A stretch of 64,000 nt of DNA from IOR16 sp963521065 (GTDB lineage Bacteria > Bacillota > Clostridia > Peptostreptococcales > Anaerovoracaceae), in NCBI GenBank assembly GCA_963521065.1, contig CAUQTI010000001.1, positions 62,001 through 126,000 of the forward strand. Reading direction: 5' to 3'. The translations under genes were made by a program, and so were the position numbers. Of the stretch, positions 34,323-42,742 are shown in pieces; within the stretch, counting starts at the first letter, position 1; each line of letters starts with the position of its first letter. Under the pieces are notes generated by a model, which was not told the DNA's origin, did no database searches, and worked only from the letters and a program-made list of their open reading frames with translations.

Positions 34323-35867
34323 ATGGAATCATCTTACTTAGGAATCTTATCTCTCATACCGGTATTGTTGACAATTGGCCTTGCAATCAAGACCAAGAAT
34401 GTAATCCTTTCTTTAGGAATCGGTCTCTTTTCCGGTGTGCTTTTACAGGTTGGAGGAAATCCGATCACTGCGACAACAACAATGGTGGGAGACTACTTGT
34501 TTGCGCAGCTTCAGGATAGCTACAATGCTGGGATTATTGTATTGCTTGTTTTCATTGGCGGATTTGTAACCTTGATTGAACAGTCAGGCGGGGCGGAAGC
34601 CTTTGCAAAAAAGGTGGCAGGATTGGTCAATAACCGCTGTAAGGTGCAAATTGCTGCGTGGATTGGCGGCATTCTCGTATTCTTTTCTGAGTTGGGAACC
34701 CCGTTGATTGTTGGGCCCGTTTTTACGCCTTTATTTGAAAAGCTTCGTGTTTCAAAAGAAAAGCTGGCATGGATTATTGATACGACGGCTTCCCCGGTTT
34801 GCGTATTGATTCCGTTTATCGGTTGGGGTGTTTACTCTATGGGTCTGATTCAAGAAGAATTTGATGCATTGAAAATTACAGAAATCACAGACTGGACTGC
34901 ATTTATTTCTGCAATTCCGTTTCAGTTCTATCCGATTTTGTGCCTTTTGATTGTACCGCTAGTGGCCTTTTCCGGCAGAGAATTCAGCTTTATGGCAAAG
35001 GCGGAACAGAATGCACAGAAGGGTATTTTCAGCCAGCTGGATGAAGACGCATCAAAAACGCCGATGATGATAACGAACAACAACGTATCGCCGCTCGTCG
35101 TAATTATTCCGCTGTTCGTATTATTTGTAACGCTTTTTGGAATTTTGGCTCCGCTTGGCTTTCCTGTAAAGCAAGTGCCGGGAAGCCAGTTCCGAATTGC
35201 TTTAATCAGCGGCTACTTTTACGGTGCGATTACCATGATTTTGATGATGGCATGGTATAAGGTAAAGACAATTAAAGAAGGAATCCGTATCTATTTTAAA
35301 GGATATGGAAAGATGTTTGAATGTATTGTTATATTGATATTGGCTTGGTCCCTAAGTTCTGTCGGGAAAGTCATCGGAACACCTGACTTTATTGTAAGTA
35401 TAGCGAAAGGAAGCATCCCGGGTTGGAGCATTCCCGCAATTATATTTATTGTAGGTGCTTTGATTTCCTTTGCAACAGGAACCTCTTGGGGGACCTTTGC
35501 AATCATGATGCCGATTGCAATCCCAATGGCGTTTCATTTAGAGGCCCCTTTATACGTATCTATCGCCGCGGTGTTGTCTGGAGGTCTGTTTGGCGATCAT
35601 TGCTCGCCGATTTCAGATACGACCATCTTAGCAGCAACGGGCTCAAACTGCTCTCTGCTTGATCATGTAAAGACGCAGTTTCCTTATGCACTTTTGTGCG
35701 CGGCGGTTTCTGTCGGAGGATATCTGGTTGCCGGATTCTTTGAAAGTGTGCTTGTTACAGTACTCTGCATTGCGGTGATGGCAGTCGTATATGTTGTGGC
35801 AGCAAAAATTTGGGGAATTAAAATTGAAAATTTAGCATTAGCTGATATAGAAAAAATGAAAGAATAA
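34323..35867 (+). CDS. NhaC-family sodium/proton (or substrate/sodium) antiporter
   Basis: A 514-residue polytopic membrane protein of the NhaC/MleN family (two similar halves, FFSELGTPLIVGP in the first and GLFGDHCSPISDTT in the second). Members exchange sodium for protons or swap organic acids such as malate and lactate, so the substrate is open. I start at ATG 34323 with GGAGG 7 bp upstream. The longer frame from 34185 adds 46 polar residues and covers the sigma-54 promoter. argH follows 29 bp downstream. Confidence 0.88.
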   Translation: MESSYLGILSLIPVLLTIGLAIKTKNVILSLGIGLFSGVLLQVGGNPITATTTMVGDYLFAQLQDSYNAGIIVLLVFIGGFVTLIEQSGGAEAFAKKVAGLVNNRCKVQIAAWIGGILVFFSELGTPLIVGPVFTPLFEKLRVSKEKLAWIIDTTASPVCVLIPFIGWGVYSMGLIQEEFDALKITEITDWTAFISAIPFQFYPILCLLIVPLVAFSGREFSFMAKAEQNAQKGIFSQLDEDASKTPMMITNNNVSPLVVIIPLFVLFVTLFGILAPLGFPVKQVPGSQFRIALISGYFYGAITMILMMAWYKVKTIKEGIRIYFKGYGKMFECIVILILAWSLSSVGKVIGTPDFIVSIAKGSIPGWSIPAIIFIVGALISFATGTSWGTFAIMMPIAIPMAFHLEAPLYVSIAAVLSGGLFGDHCSPISDTTILAATGSNCSLLDHVKTQFPYALLCAAVSVGGYLVAGFFESVLVTVLCIAVMAVVYVVAAKIWGIKIENLALADIEKMKE

Positions 35868-35896
35868 GACAGAAGACAAAGAAAGGAAATCGACAA

Positions 35897-37279
35897 ATGG
35901 CAAATCTATGGAGTGGAAGATTCGAAAAAGGAATGGATGAGATTGTAGAAAAATTTAATGCATCTATCACCTTTGACGAACGGCTGTACGCTTGTGATAT
36001 TCAAGGAAGCATTGCACATGTGACCATGCTTTCAGAGCAGGGAATTGTGACTGCAGAGGAAAAGGATAAAATTATTGAAGGACTGAAAAGCATCAAGGAG
36101 CGCATTGAAAAAGGGGAGTTGACTTTTACGGTAAAGAATGAAGACATTCATATGGCGGTAGAAGGAACACTGATTTCAGAGCTTGGTGATGTCGGGAAGA
36201 AGTTGCATACAGCCCGCAGCAGAAACGATCAGGTGGCAGTGGATACACGGCTTTATCTGAAAGAAGAAATAAAGGAAATCATTGATAACCTAATCTATAT
36301 GGAAAAGGTGCTGTTAGAAAAAGCGGAAGAGTATGCAGATAAGATTATGATTGGCTTCACGCATATGCAGCATGCCCAGCCGGTCACCGTAGGTTTCCAT
36401 TTCATGGCGTACTTTCAGATGTTTAAACGAGATATTCAACGTTTGCAGGATACCTACGAACGCATGGATTACTGTCCGCTTGGCGCTTGTGCGCTTGCAG
36501 GAACAACCATACCGACAGACCGTCATAAAACCGCAGAATTGTTAGGATTCAAAGCACCGACACAAAATGCGATGGACAGCGTGAGTGATCGAGACTACAT
36601 CCTTGAATTTTTAAGCGATGCCTCCATTTCCATGATGCACATCAGCCGCTTTGCAGAGGAGTTTGTATGGTGGAATTCGCAGGAATTCAGTTACATTGCA
36701 ATCGATGACAGCTTCTGTACAGGAAGCAGTATCATGCCACAGAAAAAAAATCCGGATATGGCAGAGCTTCTTCGCGGTAAGGTCGGCCGTGTTTACGGCC
36801 ATTTAATACAGCTTCTGACCGTGTTAAAGGGAACGCCGCTTGCCTATAACAAAGATTTTCAGGAAGACAAAGAGGGATTGTTCGATGCAATCGACACATG
36901 GAAAGCATCCCTGCGAATTTTCGCAAAAATGATTGAGAAAACAGAGTTCCGTATGGACGTCATCGAAAAGCATCTGAGCAAGGGATTTTTAAACGCAACG
37001 GATTTGGCGGAGCATTTTGTAAAGCTGGGAATCCCATTTCGTGAAGCGCATGAGATTGTCGGAAAAATGGTAAAATACTGCGAGCATCATGAAAATGATT
37101 TTATCGACCTGACGGATAAGGATTTAAAAGAGATTGACGAGCGCCTTTCTTTAGAGAAAATGCCGGATTTGAGTATTGAAGGCTGTGTAAATGCGAGAGT
37201 CTCTTTTGGAGGGACTGCGCCAGTAGAGGTGCGTCGGCAGATTCGAGAAGAAGATGCTTGGTTGAACACATTGGCATAA
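35897..37279 (+). CDS. argH: Argininosuccinate lyase
   Basis: Cleaves argininosuccinate to arginine and fumarate. The 460-residue protein of the aspartase/fumarase superfamily has HTARSRNDQVA, the signature GSSIMPQKKNPD with the catalytic Ser, and the normal start LWSGRFEKG. Usually argH follows argG in arginine synthesis; here there is no argG or argF nearby. It follows a sigma-54-controlled transporter and precedes malic enzyme and fumarase, so a catabolic role on argininosuccinate or a related N-substituted aspartate is possible. The stop codon overlaps the next promoter. Confidence 0.92.
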   Translation: MANLWSGRFEKGMDEIVEKFNASITFDERLYACDIQGSIAHVTMLSEQGIVTAEEKDKIIEGLKSIKERIEKGELTFTVKNEDIHMAVEGTLISELGDVGKKLHTARSRNDQVAVDTRLYLKEEIKEIIDNLIYMEKVLLEKAEEYADKIMIGFTHMQHAQPVTVGFHFMAYFQMFKRDIQRLQDTYERMDYCPLGACALAGTTIPTDRHKTAELLGFKAPTQNAMDSVSDRDYILEFLSDASISMMHISRFAEEFVWWNSQEFSYIAIDDSFCTGSSIMPQKKNPDMAELLRGKVGRVYGHLIQLLTVLKGTPLAYNKDFQEDKEGLFDAIDTWKASLRIFAKMIEKTEFRMDVIEKHLSKGFLNATDLAEHFVKLGIPFREAHEIVGKMVKYCEHHENDFIDLTDKDLKEIDERLSLEKMPDLSIEGCVNARVSFGGTAPVEVRRQIREEDAWLNTLA

Positions 37280-37299
37280 AATAAAATTTATGCTACAAT
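37271..37299 (+). promoter_or_regulatory. Sigma-70-type promoter for malic enzyme-fumC, overlapping the argH stop
   Basis: TTGGCA (37271-37276), 17-bp spacer, TACAAT (37294-37299). The -35 box is formed by the last two argH codons, and TAA of argH starts the spacer. Confidence 0.75.
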
Positions 37300-37329
37300 G
37301 AAAGAAAAGAAGAGAATATGGTACTTTAC

Positions 37330-37357
37330 AATGGAAGGCTCTCTGAACCTTCCATTG
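37330..37357 (+). terminator. Hairpin in the malic enzyme leader (possible argH terminator or attenuator)
   Basis: CAATGGAAGG pairs perfectly with CCTTCCATTG across an 8-nt loop, followed by TTTCTTG. It lies downstream of the 37271-37299 promoter and so would be in the malic enzyme transcript too. Confidence 0.55.
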
Positions 37358-37388
37358 TTTCTTGAATAAAAAGAGGAGGAACTTTGAA

Positions 37389-38561
37389 ATGACACAGAAA
37401 TCAGTTGCTTTGGAAAAGCATCAGCAATGGCAAGGGAAGTTGGAAATCATAGCGAGAGCACCCATTAATACGAGAGAAGAGCTGGCAATTGCCTATACGC
37501 CGGGCGTAGCAGAGCCCTGCTTGGAAATTGAGAAAGACGAAACCTTAGCCTATGAATATACACGCAAGGGAAACCTAGTAGCAGTAATAACCGATGGAAG
37601 TGCTGTTTTGGGCTTGGGAGATATCGGACCGAGCGCAGGGATGCCGGTCATGGAAGGAAAATGTGCGTTATTTAAACGCTTTGCAGACATTGATGCGTTT
37701 CCGATTTGCATTGATTCCAAAGACCCGAAAACAATCATTGATACAGTAGTTGCCATTTCAAAAAGCTTTGGCGGTATTAATCTGGAAGACATTTCTGCAC
37801 CACGTTGCTTTGAAATCGAAAGAGAGCTCATCAAAAGGTGTGACATTCCCGTTTTTCATGACGACCAGCACGGTACGGCCATTATTACCTCGGCAGGACT
37901 TTTAAATGCAGTGCGGCTGACCGAAAAAAAGATGGGAGAGCTTAAAATTGTTATCAGCGGTGCCGGAGCGGCCGGCATTTCTATTGCCCGTCTATTTTTG
38001 CAGATTGGCTTTGGAGAGATTATCCTCTGCGGAAGTAAGGGGACGATTTATGAGGGAGCGCCTTATAATAATGAAGCACAGCAGGAAATGGCAAAGCTTA
38101 CGAACAAAGAAAAGCTGGCGGGGAGTCTTTCTGATGCCATGAAGGGTGCAGATGTATTTATCGGCGTTTCCAAGCCTGGAATTGTGACACAAGATATGGT
38201 GCGCTCCATGGCGAAGGACCCGATTATTTTTGCAATGGCAAATCCGGTGCCGGAAATTATGCCGGATATGGCGAGAGCGGCTGGCGCGGCTGTCATTGGA
38301 ACCGGCAGAAGTGATTTTCCAAATCAAGTAAATAACGTGCTTGCATTTCCGGGTATTTTTAAGGGTGTATTATCCGTCCGCTCCAGAGAAATTACGGACA
38401 GCATGAAGGAAGCTGCGGCAAGAGCAATTGCGGGTGTAATTGATGCGAAAGACTTGACGGCGGATTATGTCCTTCCCGATGCGTTTGATGAAAATGTGGT
38501 CAAGGCAGTGGCAGATGCTGTTGCAAAAGAAGCAATCCGGCTAGGATTAAACAGAAAATAA
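37389..38561 (+). CDS. Malic enzyme (NAD(P)-dependent, short bacterial type)
   Basis: Oxidatively decarboxylates malate to pyruvate. The 390-residue protein has YTPGVAEPCLEIEKD, the metal-binding DDQHGTA, a Rossmann region SGAGAAGISIA and ANPVPEIMPD. Start at ATG 37389, with GAGGAGGA 8 bp upstream; an earlier TTG is spurious. Together with fumC it converts the fumarate released by ArgH to pyruvate. The cofactor (NAD or NADP) cannot be settled by eye. Confidence 0.94.
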   Translation: MTQKSVALEKHQQWQGKLEIIARAPINTREELAIAYTPGVAEPCLEIEKDETLAYEYTRKGNLVAVITDGSAVLGLGDIGPSAGMPVMEGKCALFKRFADIDAFPICIDSKDPKTIIDTVVAISKSFGGINLEDISAPRCFEIERELIKRCDIPVFHDDQHGTAIITSAGLLNAVRLTEKKMGELKIVISGAGAAGISIARLFLQIGFGEIILCGSKGTIYEGAPYNNEAQQEMAKLTNKEKLAGSLSDAMKGADVFIGVSKPGIVTQDMVRSMAKDPIIFAMANPVPEIMPDMARAAGAAVIGTGRSDFPNQVNNVLAFPGIFKGVLSVRSREITDSMKEAAARAIAGVIDAKDLTADYVLPDAFDENVVKAVADAVAKEAIRLGLNRK

Positions 38562-38596
38562 AAAAAGTGAAGCAGGTATTTTTGAAGGAGGGAAAA

Positions 38597-39988
38597 ATGG
38601 AATATCGGATTGAACATGATACGATGGGAGAAGTGAGAGTACCGTCTGACAAATATTGGGGTGCACAGACACAGCGAAGTTTTGAGAATTTTAAAATCGG
38701 CGGCGAAAAGATGCCGATTGAAATCATTCGTGCGTTCGGTATTTTAAAAAAAGCGGCGGCATGCACAAACGAACGGTTGGGTGTACTGGATGAAAAACGG
38801 GCAGAAACAATTTGCGCGGTATGTGATGAAATTATTTCCGGCAAGCTGAACGAGCATTTTCCGTTGGTGGTATGGCAGACCGGAAGCGGCACACAGTCGA
38901 ACATGAACATAAATGAAGTCGTTTCCAATCGCGGAAATGAGATGCTAGGAGAAAACCTTCTGCATCCAAATGACCATGTTAACAAATCCCAAAGCTCAAA
39001 CGATACCTTTCCGACAGCAATGCACATTGCGGCGGTGATGGAAATGGAGGAAGACTTGCTTCCGGCTGTATGGAGGCTGGAAGAAACCTTTCGCAGCCTT
39101 TCCGAGCGCTATATGGATCTCATTAAAACCGGAAGAACACATTTACAAGATGCGACGCCGTTGACACTGGGGCAGGAAATCAGCGCATGGCAGGAAATGC
39201 TTGCGAAGAATGCGGATATGATTATAAGCGCAGAGCAAGGTTTAAAAGAACTGGCATTAGGCGGAACCGCAGTGGGAACCGGACTGAATGCACCACAGAA
39301 TTTTGGGGTACTGGTTGCGCAAGAAATCGCAAGACTTACGGGAAAAGAGTTTGAAACAGCACCTAATAAATTTCATTCTTTGACAAGCAAAGATGCATTG
39401 GTGTATGCACACGGTGCGTTAAAGGCTCTGGCCTGCAATCTGATGAAAATTGCAAATGACGTCCGGTGGCTTGCAAGCGGGCCGCGGTGCGGCATCGGTG
39501 AAATATGCATTCCGGAGAATGAACCGGGAAGCTCTATTATGCCGGGCAAAGTGAACCCAACGCAGTGTGAAGCTATGACGATGGTCTGCGTACAGGTAAT
39601 GGCAAATGATGTGGCAGTCTCTACGGGCGCGTCACAGGGTAATTTTCAGCTTAATGTATTTATGCCGATGATGATTCATAATTTTTTACAGTCTGTTCGC
39701 CTTCTTGCGTCCGCGTTGCGCTCCTTTCAAGAACACTGTGCCATCGGTATTGTGCCGAACGAAGAAAAAATCCGTGAGAATTTGGATCGTTCGCTGATGC
39801 TTGTAACCGCATTAAATCCGCATATTGGATACGAAAATGCGGCGAAGGTTGCAAAAACTGCACACAGAGAAGGGATTACACTCAAGGAGGCCGCGGTAAA
39901 GCTGGGCTTATTAAGCGAAGAGGAATTTGATAAAGCTGTGGTTCCGGCTAAAATGGTAAAGACACTTGAACGTGATTCGTCAATATAA
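38597..39988 (+). CDS. fumC: Class II fumarase
   Basis: Interconverts fumarate and malate without an iron-sulfur cluster. 463 residues, with TGSGTQSNMNINEV, the catalytic segment KSQSSNDTFPTAMH, and GSSIMPGKVNPTQCE (catalytic Ser loop). Start at ATG 38597 with AAGGAGGG just upstream; the longer frame from 38567 contains that site. Its end overlaps the MFS gene. 35 bp separate it from malic enzyme, so they share a transcript. Confidence 0.95.
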   Translation: MEYRIEHDTMGEVRVPSDKYWGAQTQRSFENFKIGGEKMPIEIIRAFGILKKAAACTNERLGVLDEKRAETICAVCDEIISGKLNEHFPLVVWQTGSGTQSNMNINEVVSNRGNEMLGENLLHPNDHVNKSQSSNDTFPTAMHIAAVMEMEEDLLPAVWRLEETFRSLSERYMDLIKTGRTHLQDATPLTLGQEISAWQEMLAKNADMIISAEQGLKELALGGTAVGTGLNAPQNFGVLVAQEIARLTGKEFETAPNKFHSLTSKDALVYAHGALKALACNLMKIANDVRWLASGPRCGIGEICIPENEPGSSIMPGKVNPTQCEAMTMVCVQVMANDVAVSTGASQGNFQLNVFMPMMIHNFLQSVRLLASALRSFQEHCAIGIVPNEEKIRENLDRSLMLVTALNPHIGYENAAKVAKTAHREGITLKEAAVKLGLLSEEEFDKAVVPAKMVKTLERDSSI

Positions 39989-41237
39989 AGGACTGCCCAG
40001 ACCAGTCTACTTGCTGTCTTTGGCACGCATGATTACTGCGATGGGGATGTTCATCTATCCGTTTTTATCCTTATTGTTAAACACGAGGCTGGGCTATAAT
40101 GAATTTCAAATCGGAAAAGTCATGCTTTACATTGCGCTCGCAAATATAACAGGAACCTTGCTTGCCGGAAAGCTGGCGGATCGATTCGGAAGGAAAAAGG
40201 TCTATCTCAGTGCCTTGAGCGGTTGCGTTGTATTTTTGTTTCTTGGCGGTTTTGTCTGTGAAGAACCAGGAATTGTTCCCGTGGTGATAATGGTCTATTT
40301 TTTCGTTAGCATGACAATGCCGGTTCTTGCGGCTATGATTACGGATTTATCCAATTTTGAAAACCGCAGAGAATGCTTTTCTATTTTATATTTAAGTACA
40401 AATATTGGAGTTTCATTAGGCCCGCTGATTGCCGGAGTTTTGTTTTACCGGTATACAGCCTGGATTTTTTGGGGACAGGGAATCAGCTGCCTGCTGACAG
40501 CGTTTATTGTTTTATTTTTTATAAAAGATACGATGCCCTCTACACCTCTGGCATCGGCGGGTGAGACTGCAGTCGTTGAAAGGGAAGCGGCAGAAATAAG
40601 ATGCGGACAGAAAAACGAGGGGATGTTTGTTCTCCTTCTTGCACAGCCTATATTGCTATGCTTTATCATTTGCCTAGCGGTGCTTACCTTTTGTTATATC
40701 GAAGTGGATTTTATCCTTCCTTTGCAGGTGAAAAACAGCTTTGGCGTTGAGGCAGGATCGAGATATTTTGGAATTATGAGTGCCTGCAACGGACTTGTAG
40801 TTGTGGCTGCTTCACCGATTCTAGTCCTGCTGACAAAGAAAAAAGAAGCATTGTTTAATGTGTGTGTAGCAGCGTTGCTTTACGCCGTCGGATTTGGATT
40901 TTACGCTGTGACGCATTCGCTTCCTATGTATATGGCATTGGTTGCCGTTTGGACTTGCGGAGAAATTTTAATTTCAACCTGCTCTGGCGAATACATTGCT
41001 TCTCATTCACCGGAGAGCCACAGAGCACGCTTTCAATCACTGTATGAATTTGCAAGAGGAGTAGGAAAAGCGTTTGGTCCGTTAGCTTTTGGAATGTTTC
41101 TCATGCGGTATCAAATCGAAGCGGCGTGGATTTTGATTGCGGTGATTTGCATCTTGATGGCATTTGTATTGTTTGGACTTTACCAAACAGAAAAAAAGAA
41201 TAAGGATTGTGTGAAAAGCGGCAAATGGTTTGTATGA
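39966..41237 (+). CDS. Major facilitator superfamily transporter
   Basis: A 423-residue, 12-helix MFS carrier with the loop motif GKLADRFGRKKVY between helices 2 and 3. The substrate is not evident; drug efflux and sugar or organic-acid transport are both possible. The start is either TTG 39966 or GTG 39972, both inside the 3' end of fumC, implying coupled translation. No clear terminator follows. Confidence 0.85.
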   Translation: MNVIRQYKGLPRPVYLLSLARMITAMGMFIYPFLSLLLNTRLGYNEFQIGKVMLYIALANITGTLLAGKLADRFGRKKVYLSALSGCVVFLFLGGFVCEEPGIVPVVIMVYFFVSMTMPVLAAMITDLSNFENRRECFSILYLSTNIGVSLGPLIAGVLFYRYTAWIFWGQGISCLLTAFIVLFFIKDTMPSTPLASAGETAVVEREAAEIRCGQKNEGMFVLLLAQPILLCFIICLAVLTFCYIEVDFILPLQVKNSFGVEAGSRYFGIMSACNGLVVVAASPILVLLTKKKEALFNVCVAALLYAVGFGFYAVTHSLPMYMALVAVWTCGEILISTCSGEYIASHSPESHRARFQSLYEFARGVGKAFGPLAFGMFLMRYQIEAAWILIAVICILMAFVLFGLYQTEKKNKDCVKSGKWFV

Positions 41238-41296
41238 ACCGAGAATATTTTGTCGTTTGTTGCGATTGTTTTGAAAAAATCCGTATGAGAATCTAG

Positions 41297-41324
41297 TTGA
41301 GAAATCATAGAACTATGGTAAAAT
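41297..41324 (+). promoter_or_regulatory. Sigma-70-type promoter for thyA-folA-rlmB
   Basis: TTGAGA (41297-41302), 16-bp spacer, TAAAAT (41319-41324), 56 bp before thyA. Confidence 0.65.
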
Positions 41325-41380
41325 AAATAAAAAGGAAACTTATTTAGAAAATAGATACAGGAAAGAAGAAGGAGGCTCCA

Positions 41381-42211
41381 GTGAGCAAGGCAGATCAAAT
41401 TTTCACAGGAATGTGCAATGAAATTATTCAGAATGGATATTCCTCAGAAGGGCAAAACGTCCGCGCGGTTTGGGAAGATGGCACACCGGCGCATACAGTA
41501 AAAAAATTTGGAGTAGTCAATCGGTATGACTTGTCGGAGGAATTTCCTGCATTGACGCTTCGACCGACGCCGATGAAATCAGCGATTGATGAGCTTCTTT
41601 GGATTTGGAGCAAAAAGTCGAATCAAGTAAAGGATTTATCCAGCCATATTTGGGATGCGTGGTCTGATGAAAATGGAACCATTGGAAAAGCCTATGGATA
41701 TCAGCTTTCTGTAAAACATAAATACAGTGAAGGTGAGATGGACCAGGTGGATCGGGTTCTCTATGATTTAAAGCATAACCCTTACAGCCGCCGGATTATG
41801 ACAAATATATATGTACACAACGATTTGCATGAAATGAATTTATATCCGTGTGCGTACAGCATGACCTTTAACGTGACCGGAAATCAGCTGAATGCTATTT
41901 TGAATCAGCGTTCACAGGATATTTTAGTAGCGAATAACTGGAATGTTTCGCAGTATGCTATTTTAGTACATATGCTTGCGCAGGTGAGCAAACTTCAAGT
42001 AGGTGAGCTGGTGCACGTGATTTCTGATGCGCATATTTATGACCGCCACATTCCGCTAGTAAAGGAACTGATTCAGCGTCCGCAGTATCCTGCACCGAAG
42101 CTGAAAATGAACCCGGATGTAACAAATTTTTATGATTTTACAGTGGACGACTTTGTATTTGAGGAATACCAGGCAGGGCCTCAGATAAAGGGAATTCCGG
42201 TCGCAGTTTGA
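41381..42211 (+). CDS. thyA: Thymidylate synthase (divergent ThyA type)
   Basis: Makes dTMP from dUMP with methylene-tetrahydrofolate. 276 residues. The catalytic Cys is in LYPCAYSMTF, RSQD and the DAHIYDRH segment are kept, but the His that usually follows the Cys is Ala and the LGxPFN motif is replaced by VANNWNVSQYA. As I recall, the Bacillus subtilis ThyA (phage-like) branch also lacks that His. Starts at GTG 41381 after GGAGG. Forms an operon with dihydrofolate reductase, which regenerates its cofactor. Confidence 0.9.
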   Translation: MSKADQIFTGMCNEIIQNGYSSEGQNVRAVWEDGTPAHTVKKFGVVNRYDLSEEFPALTLRPTPMKSAIDELLWIWSKKSNQVKDLSSHIWDAWSDENGTIGKAYGYQLSVKHKYSEGEMDQVDRVLYDLKHNPYSRRIMTNIYVHNDLHEMNLYPCAYSMTFNVTGNQLNAILNQRSQDILVANNWNVSQYAILVHMLAQVSKLQVGELVHVISDAHIYDRHIPLVKELIQRPQYPAPKLKMNPDVTNFYDFTVDDFVFEEYQAGPQIKGIPVAV

Positions 42212-42227
42212 GTGAAAGGAGCTTACG

Positions 42228-42737
42228 ATGAAAGCAGTTGTTGTAGTAGATAAGAACTGGGCAATTGGAAAGGACGGCGGACTTTTAGCTCACCTCGCAG
42301 GCGATTTAAAGCATTTTAAAGAGGTTACAATGGGAAGTACCGTCATCATGGGGAGGGCTACTTTACAGTCCTTGCCGGGACAAAAACCGTTGCCGGGAAG
42401 AAAAAATATCGTTCTGACAGAGAATGCCAGCTTAAAAGAAGGGTTTCTCCGTGGAGATTTTACAGTTTGCGGATCGGTCGGCGCTTTGTTTACAGAACTG
42501 ATTGCAAACGGTGATATGGAAGATTCCTTTGTAATTGGAGGAGAAAAAATATATCGCCAGCTCTTAGAATATTGTACGGTGGTCTATGTAACGAAAATTG
42601 ACTTTGCGTTTGCGGAGGCAGACAAGTATTTTCCCGATTTGGACAGCCTGTCGGAAGCGTGGGAAATCGTATCGGAGGAATCAGCCATTGAAGAGAATGG
42701 ATATTCCTATCGGTTTATGGAATATAGGAGAAAATAA
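42228..42737 (+). CDS. folA: Dihydrofolate reductase
   Basis: NADPH-dependent reduction of dihydrofolate, needed after ThyA action. 169 residues with NWAIGKDGGLLAHL (substrate side), the MGRATLQSLPGQKPLPGR segment and IGGEKIYRQLL near the end. Starts 17 bp after thyA with AAAGGAG. Normal length. Confidence 0.95.
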   Translation: MKAVVVVDKNWAIGKDGGLLAHLAGDLKHFKEVTMGSTVIMGRATLQSLPGQKPLPGRKNIVLTENASLKEGFLRGDFTVCGSVGALFTELIANGDMEDSFVIGGEKIYRQLLEYCTVVYVTKIDFAFAEADKYFPDLDSLSEAWEIVSEESAIEENGYSYRFMEYRRK

Positions 42738-42742
42738 ACTTG

